Shown piece by piece: positions 33,743-43,177 of a stretch of 64,000 bases of DNA (position 1 is its first letter; each line of letters opens with the position of its first letter). A program made the translations under genes and the position numbers. The notes under the pieces are model-generated. The model was not told the origin of the DNA and did no database searches. It saw nothing but the letters and a program-made list of their open reading frames with translations. Source of the DNA: an uncultured Prevotella sp. (lineage in GTDB: Bacteria > Bacteroidota > Bacteroidia > Bacteroidales > Bacteroidaceae); the NCBI GenBank assembly GCA_947169185.1, contig CAMVOS010000006.1:1-64000 (forward strand), in the 5' to 3' direction.

Positions 33743-36700
33743 ATACTTTCATTAATATCTTCTGGCATAATCAATTGATAAGTCTCTGGCGTCACCTCCG
33801 ACGGATTCATCTGGCTCACACGCATAGAGAGCTGCTGGATGGTCTGGTCGAGCATGTTGCGCATCTCACGGGCATTACCGAAGCCCTCTGTCTTGCTAAC
33901 TACCAGACGACAGATAACATCCATCAGCTTGAACTCTGCCTCAGGCGACAAACGGTAGTTGTCCTTCTGGGCCATCTTCTTGTAGATTGCCAACAGCTCG
34001 TCCTCGTTATAGTCGTCGATATGCATCTTGTGAGAGAAACGGCTGGCCAATCCAGGATTAACATTCAAGAAGGACTCCATATCATCCTTGTAACCAGCAG
34101 CAATCACAACGAACTTGCCACGATCGTCCTCCATGCGTTTCATCAGCGTATCGATAGCTTCCTTGCCATATTGGTCGTTCTCAGACGAGAGCGTGTAAGC
34201 CTCGTCGATAAACAGAATACCACCCATAGCCTTATCGCACATGTTGTTGACAATCTTAGGCGTCTCACCCATATATTTACCAACCAAGGTAGCACGACTG
34301 GCCTCGATGACACGACTGGTGGGCAGGATATCCATCGCTTGCAGAATCTCACCCATCTTACGAGCTACCGACGTCTTACCAGTACCAGGATTACCTGTCA
34401 GGATAAAGTTCATGGACATCTGCTGAACCTTACCAGCACCCATAGCAGCACGTTGTTTCATGAACATGCTTTGTACGGCCAGACGACGAATCATATTCTT
34501 CACAGAACGCATGCCGATGAACTCGTCGAGCTCGTTGAGCACCTCGTCCAACGGACGTGACTTCTCGGTTGGAGCAACCTCGAGGTCGGCACTCGTGATA
34601 CGATACATATCTTCGTTCGTGAAGTTGGGATCGTTCATCATGTTGACCAGACGCTGGCTCTGCTTCTCGACAGCCTGATCGAATATCTTTCGTGCCTCAC
34701 GGGCATTACCGAAGTTCTTGTCACGACGCAGATACAACTGCTCGAACTGACGATGGATGGTACCCTGAGTCTCTTCATCAACGGTAAAGTTCTTACCTTT
34801 ACACAGATTGAGGAATATCTGGGTAAGCTCATCAGGCGTGTAGTCATCGAAGTGGATGGTCTGCGTGAAACGGCTCTTCAATCCAGGATTCGTATCGATG
34901 AAGTCGTGCATGTTGTCAGTATAACCAGCAACGATACAGATGAACTTGCCACGATCGTCTTCCAAACGTTTGAGCAGCGTGTCGATAGCCTCGGCACCAA
35001 ACGAATCCTGATCGTTAGACTTCAGCGTATAGGCCTCGTCGATGAACAGCACGCCACCCATAGCCGAATCAATCAACTGGTTGGTCTTGATGGCCGTCTG
35101 ACCAGCAAAGCCAGCAACCAGCTTAGAGCGATCAGCCTCTACCAATTGTCCACGGGAAAGGATGCCCAACGTACGGAACACATCCGCCATAATACGTGCC
35201 ACAGTTGTCTTACCCGTACCAGGATTACCAGTAAACACATAGTGCTTGCCCTGGAACGTATTGGTTTCGCCACGACGAATCTGAAGATTGAGGAATGCTG
35301 CAAGGTTGGAGATTTCCTTCTTGACAGCTGCCAAACCAACCATACCGTTGAGTTTGGCCAGACACTCTGTGTAATCGACAGTCTTTGGAGCCTCGTAAGG
35401 AATATCCGCAACGTCGATGGTCATCAGTTCCTCATTGCTGAGTGTAGAGATATCCAGCTTCTGCATGCGCTCAGCCTGCTTCGTGCATATCTTCTCGAAC
35501 AGCTGACGCATGGTACGACCATTGGCAAAGTCCTTGTCGCGTGAGTCATACAATTGGGTAATCATCTTCAGGGTCAACTCGCGAGCCTCAGGTGTAAACT
35601 GATACTTCTTGTCCTTGGCAAAGACCTCCATAATCTGAAGGAGCTGATCGGGATTGTAGTCTTCGATGTTCAGGAAATAGCTAAAACGGCTACGAACACC
35701 AGGATTGATACGGAACAGATTCTCCATTTCCGTACGATAACCCGCAGCAATCACGATAAACTTGCCACGATCGTCCTCCATACGTTTCATCAGCGTCTCA
35801 AGAGCCTGCGTTCCCTGCTGGTCACGCTCGCCACCTGAACTAAGAGGTACCAGCGTGTAGGCCTCGTCGACAAAAAGAATACCACCCATGGCCTTGTCGC
35901 ACAAGCGGTCGACCACCTTGGGCGTCTCGCCCTGATAAGGGCTGACCATCTTTGAACGGTCAACCTCAACGACATGACCACTATCCAGATAGCCGATAGA
36001 CTCCATAATTTCACCCAACTTACGAGCAATGGTTGTCTTACCCGTACCAGGATTACCCGTCAGTACGATATGAATGCCAGCCTTTTCTTGTTCACCCAGT
36101 CCACGCTGTGCACGCTGGACATTATTATGAACCGTAAACGCAATCTCGCGGACAGCCTTCTTCACCTCGTCCATACCAATGTAGTGATCCAAGTCGCTCA
36201 GGATATCTTCCAGAGTACGCTCCTCAGGAACATAGCCGCGGATATCCGTTTCCTCTACCCACGATGCCTCGGCACCACGACTGATAAACGACGTAAAAAT
36301 ATCTTCAGCAGTCTTGACAGCCAGATGAGCATAACCAAAGGTGTCATCCTTGATTTTCAATTGATACTGGAAGAAACGCAGCAACTTACGTTCTGCCTCA
36401 GGAGAGTATGCAGCAATACCATACTTCGAACGCAGCTCCAACTTACAGATTTCACACAATTCCGTATAGCTGGGAGTCGGCAGACGGAATGTGTACTTGA
36501 AGCGGTTCTGAGCAGCAGGATTAGCTGCCAGGAAGTCATCAAGGCCCTTAGGCAAGCCTGCGATAATGACAATAGGATTCTCGTCCCACTTGTCCATCTC
36601 GACAAACAACTTGTCAAGCGGATTAACCTGGTTTGAGTAACGGTCTGGCAACAGTTTCTGCACGTTATCGAAGAACAGGATACCATCTCGCGCATTCTTA

Positions 36701-37056
36701 ACGTTCTCATCCCACTTTTCTACAAAGCGCTGGTAGTCTACTGCATCAACTATTGTCAGCTTAGGTTTCTCGATAATCCGGTGCTGGTAGAAGTATTCAC
36801 GAATTACCTCAGCCAAAGCAGTCTTACCAGTACCCGTCTCACCTATTATAATAGTATTAACACTGAGACGCACATTCATAACATCCTTGCGCGAATGTAG
36901 ATATGTATAGGTATCGACAACTGTCTTCAACTGCTTTTTCACCTCATCGAGTCCAACCATATGGTCGAGCACGTTGAGTGACACAAGCGCGTGTCCACAC
37001 CACTTACAGAACTTCGCTATCGAGCGGTTTTCTTTATGACATTGCTCACAAATCAT
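33739..37056 (-). CDS. Four-AAA-domain ATPase (CbbX/SpoVK type) with N-terminal zinc ribbon
   Basis: 1105 aa. One zinc ribbon (residues 3-20: CEQC, CKWC) and four AAA+ modules of the CbbX/SpoVK/EccA kind. Walker A sites: GETGTGKT (72-79), GNPGTGKT (334-341), GNPGTGKT (610-617), GNPGTGKT (888-895). Modules 2-4 have Walker B (F/L)(V/I)DEAYT; module 1 reads LFFDN (about 127-131), with Asn in place of the catalytic Glu, so it probably binds but does not split ATP. Four linked modules could form much of one ring in a single chain. Second gene after the kinase, 3 bp gap. Confidence 0.9.
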   Translation of the reverse strand: MICEQCHKENRSIAKFCKWCGHALVSLNVLDHMVGLDEVKKQLKTVVDTYTYLHSRKDVMNVRLSVNTIIIGETGTGKTALAEVIREYFYQHRIIEKPKLTIVDAVDYQRFVEKWDENVKNARDGILFFDNVQKLLPDRYSNQVNPLDKLFVEMDKWDENPIVIIAGLPKGLDDFLAANPAAQNRFKYTFRLPTPSYTELCEICKLELRSKYGIAAYSPEAERKLLRFFQYQLKIKDDTFGYAHLAVKTAEDIFTSFISRGAEASWVEETDIRGYVPEERTLEDILSDLDHYIGMDEVKKAVREIAFTVHNNVQRAQRGLGEQEKAGIHIVLTGNPGTGKTTIARKLGEIMESIGYLDSGHVVEVDRSKMVSPYQGETPKVVDRLCDKAMGGILFVDEAYTLVPLSSGGERDQQGTQALETLMKRMEDDRGKFIVIAAGYRTEMENLFRINPGVRSRFSYFLNIEDYNPDQLLQIMEVFAKDKKYQFTPEARELTLKMITQLYDSRDKDFANGRTMRQLFEKICTKQAERMQKLDISTLSNEELMTIDVADIPYEAPKTVDYTECLAKLNGMVGLAAVKKEISNLAAFLNLQIRRGETNTFQGKHYVFTGNPGTGKTTVARIMADVFRTLGILSRGQLVEADRSKLVAGFAGQTAIKTNQLIDSAMGGVLFIDEAYTLKSNDQDSFGAEAIDTLLKRLEDDRGKFICIVAGYTDNMHDFIDTNPGLKSRFTQTIHFDDYTPDELTQIFLNLCKGKNFTVDEETQGTIHRQFEQLYLRRDKNFGNAREARKIFDQAVEKQSQRLVNMMNDPNFTNEDMYRITSADLEVAPTEKSRPLDEVLNELDEFIGMRSVKNMIRRLAVQSMFMKQRAAMGAGKVQQMSMNFILTGNPGTGKTSVARKMGEILQAMDILPTSRVIEASRATLVGKYMGETPKIVNNMCDKAMGGILFIDEAYTLSSENDQYGKEAIDTLMKRMEDDRGKFVVIAAGYKDDMESFLNVNPGLASRFSHKMHIDDYNEDELLAIYKKMAQKDNYRLSPEAEFKLMDVICRLVVSKTEGFGNAREMRNMLDQTIQQLSMRVSQMNPSEVTPETYQLIMPEDINESI

Positions 37057-37059
37057 ACC

Positions 37060-40000
37060 TTATTCTGCATCATTTTTTTGAATCTGGTCGACAACTTCTG
37101 TAGGCTTTACCTTCATTTTGTCGATATCAGACTTATTTATATTCAACAAGTTCGGACTAAATACAACCAATTCGGCTACTAACATGCCAACCATCAGACT
37201 CCACAAAATGTAATGTATCACAGATTCACCACTAATGGAGCGAACCTGATTAGATACATCATCAAGCAAACCGAACTTCGAACCCTTGAATCGGAACGAC
37301 CTCTGCTTGAATGTAAAATAGAGTGGTTCTAACAATGTGGACTTGACATCGTGATCGTCCATGACCTCGCTAACCAACTGGCTGTCGCTCTTGGTCACAC
37401 TGCGATAGTCTGTAAAATGGCATATCATCATATATATTAATGTGATGACCACGATAGCTGGAACAAACATATTGGGGAACGCACCATTCACATAGCGAAG
37501 CGCCATGACAGGCAGCCAGGAGGAAAGATAACCTATCAGTCCCCATAGACAGGATATGATAAATCCGTAACCACGGAAATATGCCCTCGAGGCTAAAATC
37601 AATGCTGTTGCTCCACCTACAGGCAAGCCAATGGTCAACATAGGATGCTGCAAAACATAATCTTTAGAAGGTACGCCAAAGATAATTAGTAATGCCAACC
37701 ATACTACGGCTAATGCGTAGAAGACACCACGCCACATTTGTTCCTTACGCTTAGCCTGGAAATAACTCTGACGAACTTCCTGATACTTGTTGGCTGTCTG
37801 CTTACGCGCATCACAGAAACGCTTGTAGTACCTCTGGTTCGCATCAATCTCACCCAGCTCGTTAAGCCATTCCTCCAACTTATGCTCATAGCTGTAAGTC
37901 TCCAAGAATTCGTTGTGGGGATCTTCATGGTAGAACACAGACATCCACTGGCACAATGAACCACGTTTGATAGCTGCTAACAGTTGTGGACGATAGGCTA
38001 ACTTGTCTATCTGATGAGGAGTCTTTAAAATAGTACCGTCCTCTAACTGATAGGAAGGCATAGCCCCTAAGATTCGACAAAAACGGTAGGCGGCTGTACG
38101 CAAGTCGTATGCACCAAGGCGCTCACGATTCTCCTCACTCTTCAGGTCGAAGCATGTACGAGCCTGGCTAATCTCTTCAATCCACCCATGTAACTGAGCG
38201 AAATAATAGAAACGTCCGTTAGGATCAGAGAAGTCTGATACTTTTTCAACATAAGTCACATCGTCAAGCGACTGCCAACCAATCAACTGTCGTGCCATTA
38301 CCTCACCAACTTTATAAGGCGTGTCAGCTTCGCGAAGGTCATAAGCAGCCTCACGATCCAGATTATAGAGCACTTTATAGGCCAATGAACGTGAAGGCTT
38401 CTGGTCTTGAATCATGATGCGCAACGCTTCACAAGCCATAGCGTCTTCACGACAATACATCCATGAGAGCAGACGTCCGTCAGTCAAGCTGTCCCACTCA
38501 TCATCGCTACAGTTTTCATAACCGAACGAGTGAGAAATCTCCTCTACTGTCGATGACGGGAACTTGGCAAGGAAAGGTATCTCAGGATCAATCTCATATA
38601 CCAGTCGGAGCACAGCTACTCGTCCATCAAATTGCTTACCAATAGGGAAGTAACTACGCAGGCGATTGACATCTGCCTTTGTATGTGATTCCAAATAAAG
38701 GAACAAACGATCGTTAGGATTAACCAACGACAGCGCATACTCTTCCTGATAGCTCAGTACGGAAATGGCCACGCTGTGAATGTCATCACATTTGTTTCCC
38801 TTAATATCCTCATAAGGATATGTGGGTTCCATCACATAGATGGCAGACATCAAACCAGCCATCTGATCGGCAGGATAACGATTGACCACGATATCCTTGA
38901 CTGCTGAACTTAATTTGACGTTACCACACTGTTCAAGCCAACCAGCAATACGTCCATTGTAAAGATAGCTGCAGGCCAGTCTATCATTGTCAAGCAACAA
39001 TGGTATGAGCTCATGAACGTTATCAGCTACCAGATTACGTTCTGGATCTACGACGAAACTGCGATATTTGAGCAGAGGTGATGTAATGTCGACATCTACA
39101 TCCTCGCCCAGGAACCAGCGTTCCACTTGTTCATAACCCCAACGGCTCTGCGGATTGACAGCTGTCAGTCCCTGAACTATCATCTTCACACGCTCTGGCA
39201 ATTCGTTGATGCGTGGCAGACGACCCTCGTTTTTCTTACGCATCATGACGCGCTCGTTCTGACTCAGCGGGTTGTCACCCAACCAAAGCGTCATCAGCGT
39301 AATACCCAACGAGTAGAAGTCGACTGCTGGTGTAATTTCCACTTCACCATCAATGACGTCATTGTACATTTCAGGTGCAGCAAAAATCGGCGTACGGGCC
39401 TGAGTGGTACGATGGAGTTTCTCATCATTTTCCATCACACTGGAAATGCCGAAGTCACCCAGTACAATTTCCTTATGCTTCGTATCACGGAAGAAATAGT
39501 TGCCAGGCTTGATATCCTTGTGAATCACGTTGTTCTGATGACAATAGGCCAACGCAGCTGCAGCCTGCAAGGCAATACGCCTAAACTGGTTGAAGTCGCC
39601 ATCGAGATCATAATCACTAAGTGTGCCGCCTCGCAGATACTCCATCAGCTCATAGTCGCGATTCTTACCGTCAACATAGGTCTTACCGTAGTCAATAATC
39701 TTGACTATCATTTCCAGATTGAAGTTCTGGATAATACGCATCAGCGTCTTCTTGATGGTGAAGTTCGGATAATAGACCTTCAATACTCTCTCTCCTTCTT
39801 CGTTTGCAACAAGGAAAACTTGGGCCTCACCGGAATTATCACTGATACACCTGACACAACGATAAATTCTGCCCTTCAGCACAAAGTCCGTACTGTCGTC
39901 ATGATCCATCATTGCAGCAGTAGTTCCTGGCCTTACCGTGATTTCGTTATTCGACGAAGATGTCGTGCGTTGCGGGCTGTCGACACGGATGGTAGCACCC

Positions 40001-40068
40001 ATATCCTGAGCTGCAGCCGTTTGCTGATCGTTGGTACCAAAATCGGGTTTGCGTGTGATTTCGTCCAT
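37060..40068 (-). CDS. Membrane Ser/Thr protein kinase
   Basis: 1002 aa. Residues 1-60 are a Ser/Thr-rich tail with TIRVD (T26) and TVRPGTT that could be autophosphorylation sites read by the FHA protein. The kinase domain (about 65-320) has the ATP Lys in RVLKVYY (K97), the loop HKDIKPGN (183-190), DFG (205-207) and APE (231-233), all intact. A helical region of about 450 residues follows, then four membrane segments at about 785-905 and one near the C-terminus. The kinase thus faces the cytoplasm from the inner membrane. Its ATG directly follows the stop of the zinc-ribbon gene. Confidence 0.92.
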   Translation of the reverse strand: MDEITRKPDFGTNDQQTAAAQDMGATIRVDSPQRTTSSSNNEITVRPGTTAAMMDHDDSTDFVLKGRIYRCVRCISDNSGEAQVFLVANEEGERVLKVYYPNFTIKKTLMRIIQNFNLEMIVKIIDYGKTYVDGKNRDYELMEYLRGGTLSDYDLDGDFNQFRRIALQAAAALAYCHQNNVIHKDIKPGNYFFRDTKHKEIVLGDFGISSVMENDEKLHRTTQARTPIFAAPEMYNDVIDGEVEITPAVDFYSLGITLMTLWLGDNPLSQNERVMMRKKNEGRLPRINELPERVKMIVQGLTAVNPQSRWGYEQVERWFLGEDVDVDITSPLLKYRSFVVDPERNLVADNVHELIPLLLDNDRLACSYLYNGRIAGWLEQCGNVKLSSAVKDIVVNRYPADQMAGLMSAIYVMEPTYPYEDIKGNKCDDIHSVAISVLSYQEEYALSLVNPNDRLFLYLESHTKADVNRLRSYFPIGKQFDGRVAVLRLVYEIDPEIPFLAKFPSSTVEEISHSFGYENCSDDEWDSLTDGRLLSWMYCREDAMACEALRIMIQDQKPSRSLAYKVLYNLDREAAYDLREADTPYKVGEVMARQLIGWQSLDDVTYVEKVSDFSDPNGRFYYFAQLHGWIEEISQARTCFDLKSEENRERLGAYDLRTAAYRFCRILGAMPSYQLEDGTILKTPHQIDKLAYRPQLLAAIKRGSLCQWMSVFYHEDPHNEFLETYSYEHKLEEWLNELGEIDANQRYYKRFCDARKQTANKYQEVRQSYFQAKRKEQMWRGVFYALAVVWLALLIIFGVPSKDYVLQHPMLTIGLPVGGATALILASRAYFRGYGFIISCLWGLIGYLSSWLPVMALRYVNGAFPNMFVPAIVVITLIYMMICHFTDYRSVTKSDSQLVSEVMDDHDVKSTLLEPLYFTFKQRSFRFKGSKFGLLDDVSNQVRSISGESVIHYILWSLMVGMLVAELVVFSPNLLNINKSDIDKMKVKPTEVVDQIQKNDAE

Positions 40069-41016
40069 TTATTTGTCGTCTTTAATTTCTGCTGTACTAT
40101 TTTTTCCTAATACCACCCATTTTCCTCCAAGATGAGGCTTAGCGCATCCACAAGGGCTGCTGTGCATGGCATGCTTATAATTGCAAACCCAAGCCAGTCT
40201 CACACCGGTGGGTTTACAAGCCATAGCGTAGTTGCGCGCCTTGACAGGGGATGCTGAGGGTGGTACAGCCAATTTATCAAGAATGGCAGAAAGCATCTTG
40301 ACCTTGATGGCCTTTTGGTCTTCTAATTCTTCCTTCGTCATACGATTTGACTCTACCTTGGGAATTTCAGGAAAGTCAACACCTTCATCTTGCGCTAACA
40401 GCGTAAGCACACGCTCGCGCAGCTTCTGGCAATTCTGTTCACGGACAATATCACGCTCTGACGAATATGGCAGGGCATTTTCTAATTTCGTAAAATCCTG
40501 AACAATCTCAAGCAACTGCTGATAATCAGGATTACGCTGCAACTGCTTAACCATCAGTTTGGCTTCCTCTGTCAGGGCTGCGCCACACTTTTTGCAAAAA
40601 GCGAAATCATTCAACGAATGACAGGTAGGACACACCAAACCACCCTTGGGACTGCCGCACTCAGGACAATAGGCTTCATTGCCTGATAAGTGAGCGCCAC
40701 AGAAAGAGCAGACATCTTTGCGAATGTAATGGTGACAAACTTCGCAGAAGTCTGCATCGGCATCCACCTCAGCACCGCAATGCGGACATGTCGTCTTACT
40801 GATGGGTTGTCCACACTGGGCACAGAACATAGCTTCTGGCTCATTAATTGCGCCACAAAATGGACATTCTTTGCCACCTGCTTGCTGTTGTCTCTGCTGT
40901 TGCATCATCTGCGGAATAGGCTGTTCATTAATTTGAGGACGAGCCGTGCGCTGCAACATCTCCTGCGGTCTTTCAGTCCGCTGTGTTGATCCGAAATTTG
41001 AAATATTGTCGTTCAT
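40069..41016 (-). CDS. Protein with four zinc ribbons, first gene of the signalling operon
   Basis: 315 aa. A Gln-rich N-terminus (MMQQQRQQQ near residue 40), four zinc ribbons in a row (CPFCGAINE..CAQCG, CPHCGAEVD..CEVCH, CSFCGAHLS..CPECG, CPTCHSL..CKKCG; about residues 50-150), a helical middle, and a C-terminal Cys/His cluster (SSPCGCAKPHLGGKW). No membrane segment. The zinc ribbons match those on the AAA and FHA proteins, which suggests the module is used to dock these proteins together. A -7 box at 41046-41053 drives the operon. Confidence 0.8.
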   Translation of the reverse strand: MNDNISNFGSTQRTERPQEMLQRTARPQINEQPIPQMMQQQRQQQAGGKECPFCGAINEPEAMFCAQCGQPISKTTCPHCGAEVDADADFCEVCHHYIRKDVCSFCGAHLSGNEAYCPECGSPKGGLVCPTCHSLNDFAFCKKCGAALTEEAKLMVKQLQRNPDYQQLLEIVQDFTKLENALPYSSERDIVREQNCQKLRERVLTLLAQDEGVDFPEIPKVESNRMTKEELEDQKAIKVKMLSAILDKLAVPPSASPVKARNYAMACKPTGVRLAWVCNYKHAMHSSPCGCAKPHLGGKWVVLGKNSTAEIKDDK

Positions 41017-41045
41017 TTATTTTTGACGATTAGTAATCATTGTTG

Positions 41046-41053
41046 CAAAGATA
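41046..41053 (-). promoter_or_regulatory. -7 box of the kinase/AAA/FHA/PP2C operon
   Basis: Minus strand TATCTTTG, about 29 nt before the first ATG at 41016. No other TAnnTTTG box was noticed in the short gaps downstream, so one transcript for zinc-ribbon, kinase, AAA, FHA and PP2C genes is likely. Confidence 0.65.
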
Positions 41054-41078
41054 CAACAATTTTCTAAAATAAAGCAAA

Positions 41079-41116
41079 AAAACCGCCGTAAATTTTATTT
41101 ACGACGGCATTTTTTC
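41079..41116 (-). terminator. Terminator of the ABC-F / M13 peptidase transcript
   Basis: GCCGT on both sides of an AT-rich loop (stem TGCCGTCGTAAA / TTTACGGCGG on the minus strand) followed by a T-run on the minus strand and preceded by an A-run, so it may work in both directions. Confidence 0.65.
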
Positions 41117-41133
41117 GTATTTTAACTATAAAA

Positions 41134-43164
41134 TCACCAAAGAGAGAGTCGTTTTGACTTTGGAATGTACATTTTATCGCCCTCTTTTACATTAAAAGCA
41201 TCGTACCACATATCAATGTGAGGCAGTGCACCATTCACTCTCCAACGACCCAGTGAGTGAGGGTCACTTTTCGTACGATTACGGATTTCAGCCTCCGTAA
41301 TATTGCCTGCCCATACGCCAGCATAAGCAACAAAGAAACGTTGGTCAGCTGTCAACCCATCAATAACAGGCAAGGGATTGTGCTTAGTAGCATTCTTGTA
41401 GGCATACCAAGCAACTTGCAGACCACCGTGATCAGCCAAATTCTCACCAAGCGTCAAACGACCATTGGCATTCAGGTCAGGCAGCACTTTGATATTCGAG
41501 AAGAAATCAGCATATTTATCAGTACGATACGTAAAATTCTTTCCATCTTCCTCTTTCCACCAATCATGCATGTTTCCCTCTTTATCATACTGGCGGCCTT
41601 GGTCGTCGAATCCATGTGTCATTTCATGTCCGATTACGACACCAATCGCACCATAGTTGAAAGCATCATCTGCCGTTGGATCAAAGAATGGAACTTGCAG
41701 AATGCCAGCTGGAAAGCAGATTTCGTTCGTGGTAGGATTATAGTAAGCATTCACCGTTTGTGGAGTCATATGCCAGTCATCGCGATCAACGGGTTTACCT
41801 GCTGTATGATCAATATGCCAAGCAGTCCAAAAGCGACGACACTCCAACATATTCTCAAAGTAAGATTTTTTCGCATCAATCTTCAAATCAGAAAGGTCAG
41901 TCCATTTGTCAGGATAACCAATCTTAACATAGAATGTGTTGAGCTTCAGCAGCGCATTAACTTTCGTTGAATCATCCATCCAGTCCTGAGCAGCAATACG
42001 CTCGCCAAGAGCAATTCGCAAATTCTCGACCAGCGTCTTCATACGCTCCTTGGATGAGGCTGGGAAGTATTTTTTCACATAAATACGTCCTAAGGCTTCG
42101 CCCATCACACTTTGGACCTGATTAGTCGAACGACGCCACAAGGGGTGGTCTTCCTTTCTACCAGAGAAAATCTTGCCATAGAAATCGAAGTTTGCAGCAC
42201 GAATCTCATCGTTCAGCAGGCCCGTAGAACCATCGATAACACCCCACTCCATCACATCACGGAACTCTGCAGCGCTCATGGTCGAGAACATCTTGTCTGC
42301 AGCATCCATAAATGCGGGCTGGCCAACCACCATTTCCTGGATATACTGGCTCTTAATGCCTTTTGCATTCATCTGGCGCTCCAACATCAGATGAGGATAT
42401 TTTGCATCGAACTCCTTGAATGTCATCTTGTTATAGTTTGCCTGCGGATCGCGCAACTCTGTACGCGACTTCGATGCTTTTGCCAAAATCGTCTCAACCT
42501 TCAGAATATTCTTCATTTTCTTTTCAGCCACACCCTTCTTGAAGCCAAAAAGCTGGAACATGCGTACAATGTGCTTCTTATAAGCTTCGCGAATTTTGGT
42601 CGTCGCCTCGTCATTTTCCAGATAGTAATCCTTCTGTCCCAAAGTCAGTCCACTCTGCGAAATGCTAAGAATATTGCTTGTTGCATTCTTCTCGTCTGCA
42701 CCAATATACGCACCAAACAGCTGAGATTCGCCATAAGGCATCATCTCTAATTGGATGGCAAAGAGCTGCTCCTTAGTCTTAGCTGCCTCCATTTTTTTGA
42801 TGAGAGGCATGATAGGCGCTAATCCATCCTGCTCACGACGAGCTGAGTCCATTGCCAGTTTGTAGAGATCACTCAGCTTCTGTTCGACAGTTCCTGCAGG
42901 ATAGGTATTCTCCTGCAATTCCTTCAAAATTCCATTGATGCGTTTGTTGTTATCCTCAGCCAAACGATCGAAGCTGCCATAACGCGAATAGGCAGCAGGT
43001 AGCGGATTGGCCTTCATCCATCCGCCACAGGCATACTCATAGAAGTCATCACCTGGACGTTCACTCTTGTTGAGGTCGTTCATATTAATGCCCGATCGCA
43101 ACTGTGCCGATGCTGTGACGACTGTTGTTGCTAATGCCATAATAGTCAATAATTTCTTCATCAT
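41134..43164 (-). CDS. M13-family zinc metallopeptidase (PepO/neprilysin type)
   Basis: 676 aa, secreted endopeptidase. Signal peptide to about residue 20 (VVTASAQ). N-terminal M13 domain with DDFYEYACGGWMKANPLP, then the zinc site VVIGHEMTHGFDD (HExxH at about residue 515) and the third ligand in LGENLADHGG; GRWRVNGALPH and a C-terminal region with MYIPKSKRLSLW, close to the usual W end. Full family length. 13 bp behind the ABC-F gene and probably co-transcribed. Confidence 0.93.
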   Translation of the reverse strand: MMKKLLTIMALATTVVTASAQLRSGINMNDLNKSERPGDDFYEYACGGWMKANPLPAAYSRYGSFDRLAEDNNKRINGILKELQENTYPAGTVEQKLSDLYKLAMDSARREQDGLAPIMPLIKKMEAAKTKEQLFAIQLEMMPYGESQLFGAYIGADEKNATSNILSISQSGLTLGQKDYYLENDEATTKIREAYKKHIVRMFQLFGFKKGVAEKKMKNILKVETILAKASKSRTELRDPQANYNKMTFKEFDAKYPHLMLERQMNAKGIKSQYIQEMVVGQPAFMDAADKMFSTMSAAEFRDVMEWGVIDGSTGLLNDEIRAANFDFYGKIFSGRKEDHPLWRRSTNQVQSVMGEALGRIYVKKYFPASSKERMKTLVENLRIALGERIAAQDWMDDSTKVNALLKLNTFYVKIGYPDKWTDLSDLKIDAKKSYFENMLECRRFWTAWHIDHTAGKPVDRDDWHMTPQTVNAYYNPTTNEICFPAGILQVPFFDPTADDAFNYGAIGVVIGHEMTHGFDDQGRQYDKEGNMHDWWKEEDGKNFTYRTDKYADFFSNIKVLPDLNANGRLTLGENLADHGGLQVAWYAYKNATKHNPLPVIDGLTADQRFFVAYAGVWAGNITEAEIRNRTKSDPHSLGRWRVNGALPHIDMWYDAFNVKEGDKMYIPKSKRLSLW

Positions 43165-43177
43165 TTATAAATTTAAT

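Noticed and set aside
32353..41016. Kinase/FHA/PP2C genes as part of a type VI secretion locus
   Set aside because: No Tss/Hcp/VgrG-like genes occur in the window and the zinc-ribbon and four-AAA proteins do not belong to that system.
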